A stretch of DNA of 33,887 nucleotides. It comes from Clostridiales bacterium NK3B98 (GTDB lineage Bacteria; Bacillota; Clostridia; Oscillospirales; Oscillospiraceae). The position numbers and the translations under genes were made by a program. The notes under the pieces were generated by a model. It had not been told where the DNA came from. It saw nothing but the letters and a program-made list of their open reading frames with translations, and made no database searches. Position 1 is the stretch's first letter. The number at the start of each line of letters is the position of its first letter. The stretch spans positions 1 to 33,887 of the forward strand of contig ATWA01000025.1 in assembly GCA_000421005.1 (NCBI GenBank), read 5' to 3'. Positions 32,555 through 33,887 of the stretch are shown piece by piece.

Positions 32555-32582
32555 GATTGGCAGTAAGAAGGGAGATGAAGCC

Positions 32583-33515
32583 ATGTCTGCACAGGTGGTC
32601 GGACGTTTTGCCCCCAGTCCCAGCGGACGGATGCACATGGGAAACGCCTTTTCCTGCCTGCTCTCGTGGCTGTCCGTCCGAAGCGCAGGGGGCAGAATCG
32701 TCCTGCGGCACGAGGATTTGGATCCCCAGCGATGCAGCCGGGAGAAGGCGAATCAATTGGAGGAGGATTTGCTCTGGCTGGGGCTGGATTGGGACGAGGG
32801 AGGCAGCCAGGGCGGCGACGCCTATTATCAGAGCAACCGGTTCGACCTCTATGCCTACTATTTGAGCCGTCTGGATGAGATGGGTTTGCTCTATCCCTGC
32901 TTCTGCTCCCGGGGCGAGCTTCACGCCACCAACGCTCCCCACGCCTCAGACGGGACGCTGCTCTATGCCGGTACCTGCCGTCACCTCTCCCCTGCCCAGC
33001 GGCTGGAGAAAGCTGCGCTGCGCCGCCCTGCTCTGCGGATTGCGGTACCGGATACCACTATTTCGTTTACAGACGGACTGCAAGGACGGTATACGGAAAA
33101 TCTTTGTCACCAATGCGGGGACTTTATCCTTCGCAGGTCGGACGGGGTGTATGCCTATCAGCTTGCTGTGGTGGTGGACGACGCACTCATGGGGGTGAAT
33201 CAGGTGGTACGGGGGCGGGATCTGCTGTCCTCTACCCCCCGGCAGCTCTGGCTGCAAGATTTACTGGGCTTTGACCACCCGGCGTATTATCATGTGCCCC
33301 TGCTCTGCACTCAGAACGGGCGGCGGCTGAGCAAGCGGGACGAAGATTTGGATTTGGGTGCCATTCGTGCCGCGGGGCACTCCCCCGAGCAGGTATTGGG
33401 CAGGCTTGGATTTTGGGCAGGGCTGTTGGAACAGGAGGAAGCGGTTTCACTGGAGGAATTGCACTCCCTGTTTTCGTGGGAGCGGGTTCAGAAGGAGGAC
33501 ATCATGGTGAGATAA
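32583..33515 (+). CDS. gluQ: Glutamyl-Q tRNA(Asp) synthetase
   Basis: GluQRS of 310 residues, a GluRS-like catalytic core without the anticodon-binding domain, which attaches glutamate to queuosine at position 34 of tRNA-Asp. The HIGH-type region is RFAPSPSGRMHMGNAF, the zinc-site pattern is CFCS near 106 with YAGTC near 130, then YAYQLAVVVDDALMGVNQVV, and the KMSKS-like loop RRLSKRDEDLDL near 247. The length matches the family, and a full GluRS would be far longer. The ATG at 32583 is supported by AAGGGAG and a promoter; the frame extends far upstream over the divergent promoter region and is rejected there. Confidence 0.93.
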   Translation: MSAQVVGRFAPSPSGRMHMGNAFSCLLSWLSVRSAGGRIVLRHEDLDPQRCSREKANQLEEDLLWLGLDWDEGGSQGGDAYYQSNRFDLYAYYLSRLDEMGLLYPCFCSRGELHATNAPHASDGTLLYAGTCRHLSPAQRLEKAALRRPALRIAVPDTTISFTDGLQGRYTENLCHQCGDFILRRSDGVYAYQLAVVVDDALMGVNQVVRGRDLLSSTPRQLWLQDLLGFDHPAYYHVPLLCTQNGRRLSKRDEDLDLGAIRAAGHSPEQVLGRLGFWAGLLEQEEAVSLEELHSLFSWERVQKEDIMVR

Positions 33516-33550
33516 AACGGTCAGAGAATCCGCTCTCTGACCGTTTTCTT
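33514..33550 (+). terminator. Terminator of gluQ
   Basis: A 14-base-pair perfect stem AAAACGGTCAGAGA/TCTCTGACCGTTTT, loop of six, then CTT. It begins within the gluQ stop codon. It lies next to the type 1 element. Confidence 0.85.
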
Positions 33551-33555
33551 GGATA

Positions 33556-33723
33556 CTAGGGAACCACTGAACAAATCAAGCTACGGCGTCTGAGCGGTCT
33601 GTTTTCCGCCATCCGGGTCTAAAATCCCTTGAAATACGTCGGTATTCCTGCGGTCTTTTATCCCCGGCTGACAAAAAACATCCTCGCTCATCCATCCGAG
33701 AGATTTATTCAGTGTTTCCCTAG
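33556..33723. mobile_element. Complete MITE-like element (type 1) between gluQ and fabF
   Basis: A 160-base core (33560-33719) is flanked on both sides by CTAG, a likely four-base target duplication. The core ends are inverted repeats, GGAACCACTGAACAAATC and its partner, matching at 16 of 18 positions. No open frame of note lies inside, so it is non-autonomous. Its right 111 bases are repeated at 1-111. It sits between two convergent genes, and the right CTAG contains the fabF stop codon. Confidence 0.82.
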
Positions 33724-33887
33724 AGGTATTTCCCAACAATGATACTGGAATTCTGCCCGCCGAAACCGAAGGCGTTGCTCATGGCGTAATCGTAGTTCGC
33801 CTCTCTTGCTACATTGGGAACATGGTTTAAATCACAGGCGGGGTCGATATGGTCAAGATTGAGGGTAGGCGGCAAGACGCCCTCCCG
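33720..33887 (-). CDS. fabF: 3-oxoacyl-ACP synthase II, C-terminal end (partial)
   Basis: The last 55 residues of a beta-ketoacyl-ACP synthase, cut by the window edge. The sequence [20 protein letters not shown], then [20 protein letters not shown], matches the end of FabF, including the conserved GFGG loop close to the last active-site region. It elongates fatty acids with malonyl-ACP. The stop TAG lies entirely in the CTAG duplication at the edge of the type 1 element. The distinction from FabB is by general likeness only. Confidence 0.88.
   Translation of the reverse strand, partial: REGVLPPTLNLDHIDPACDLNHVPNVAREANYDYAMSNAFGFGGQNSSIIVGKYL

Noticed and set aside
31538-32566. Plus-strand open frame of 342 codons
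   Set aside because: Antisense to dapF, which has all catalytic motifs.
32364-32582. 73-residue N-terminal extension of GluQ
   Set aside because: It overlaps the dapF start and both divergent promoters, and the HIGH-type motif normally lies within the first 20 residues.

Overview
The window looks like the chromosome of an anaerobic, endospore-forming member of the Bacillota, class Clostridia, most likely the Oscillospiraceae group (Oscillibacter/Flavonifractor-like gut bacteria). The basis is gene content (spmA, spmB, spoVB, whiA, glmR/yvcK, rapZ, ymdB, rqcP, a SpoVT/AbrB-type regulator), strong AGGAGG-type ribosome sites, fairly high GC, and meso-diaminopimelate peptidoglycan genes (dapF, and murE with a DNPR motif). 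Family placement is inferred from memory of such genomes, not from a search. Almost all of the window is ordinary housekeeping sequence; no phage, resistance, CRISPR, rRNA or tRNA genes were seen.

Layout, left to right. (1) 1-7600: remnant of a small mobile element and a bidirectional terminator, then a minus-strand operon read leftward, murB-rapZ-yvcK-whiA-dnaE. (2) 7639-9112: a minus-strand metallophosphoesterase, divergent from a plus-strand trio of small proteins of unknown function. (3) 9140-15992: minus-strand genes; trpS followed by a TagO/WecA sugar-phosphate transferase, and upstream of them polA-rimI-tsaD. Between tsaD and trpS lie 480 non-coding bases with a terminator, DnaA-box-like 9-mers, a strong promoter and a long trpS leader. 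(4) 16109-17543: strong promoter, a 98-residue unknown protein and a secreted SH3-NlpC/P60 hydrolase. (5) 17651-19710: NADP-isocitrate dehydrogenase and a sirtuin, both minus. (6) 19768-21707: a large zinc-ribbon/TM/SH3x3/YARHG surface protein. (7) 21804-24396: minus-strand ymdB-lepB and spmA-spmB. (8) 24484-30026: plus strand, polysaccharide deacetylase, AbrB-like regulator, purine nucleoside phosphorylase, then spoVB-mazG-hup-rqcP, which recalls the yabM-yabN-yabO order of Bacillus. (9) 30082-32395: minus-strand dapF-murE, divergent from gluQ (32583-33515); then a second copy of the small mobile element and the 3' end of fabF.

Theme: most genes serve cell-envelope building (murB, murE, dapF, tagO, flippase, deacetylase, NlpC/P60, glmR and rapZ), replication and repair (dnaE, polA, hup), translation quality (trpS, tsaD, rimI, gluQ, rqcP) and sporulation (spmAB, spoVB).

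The least explained material is: two families of small non-coding elements bounded by CTAG or TTAA (1-115 and 33556-33723; 28539-28698), one of which supplies the fabF stop codon in its target-site duplication and another whose arms pair through G-U wobbles only on one strand; the three-gene small-protein cassette at 8191-9112; the conserved-looking orphan at 16170; and several structured or palindromic leader and operator regions (trpS, icd, dapF).
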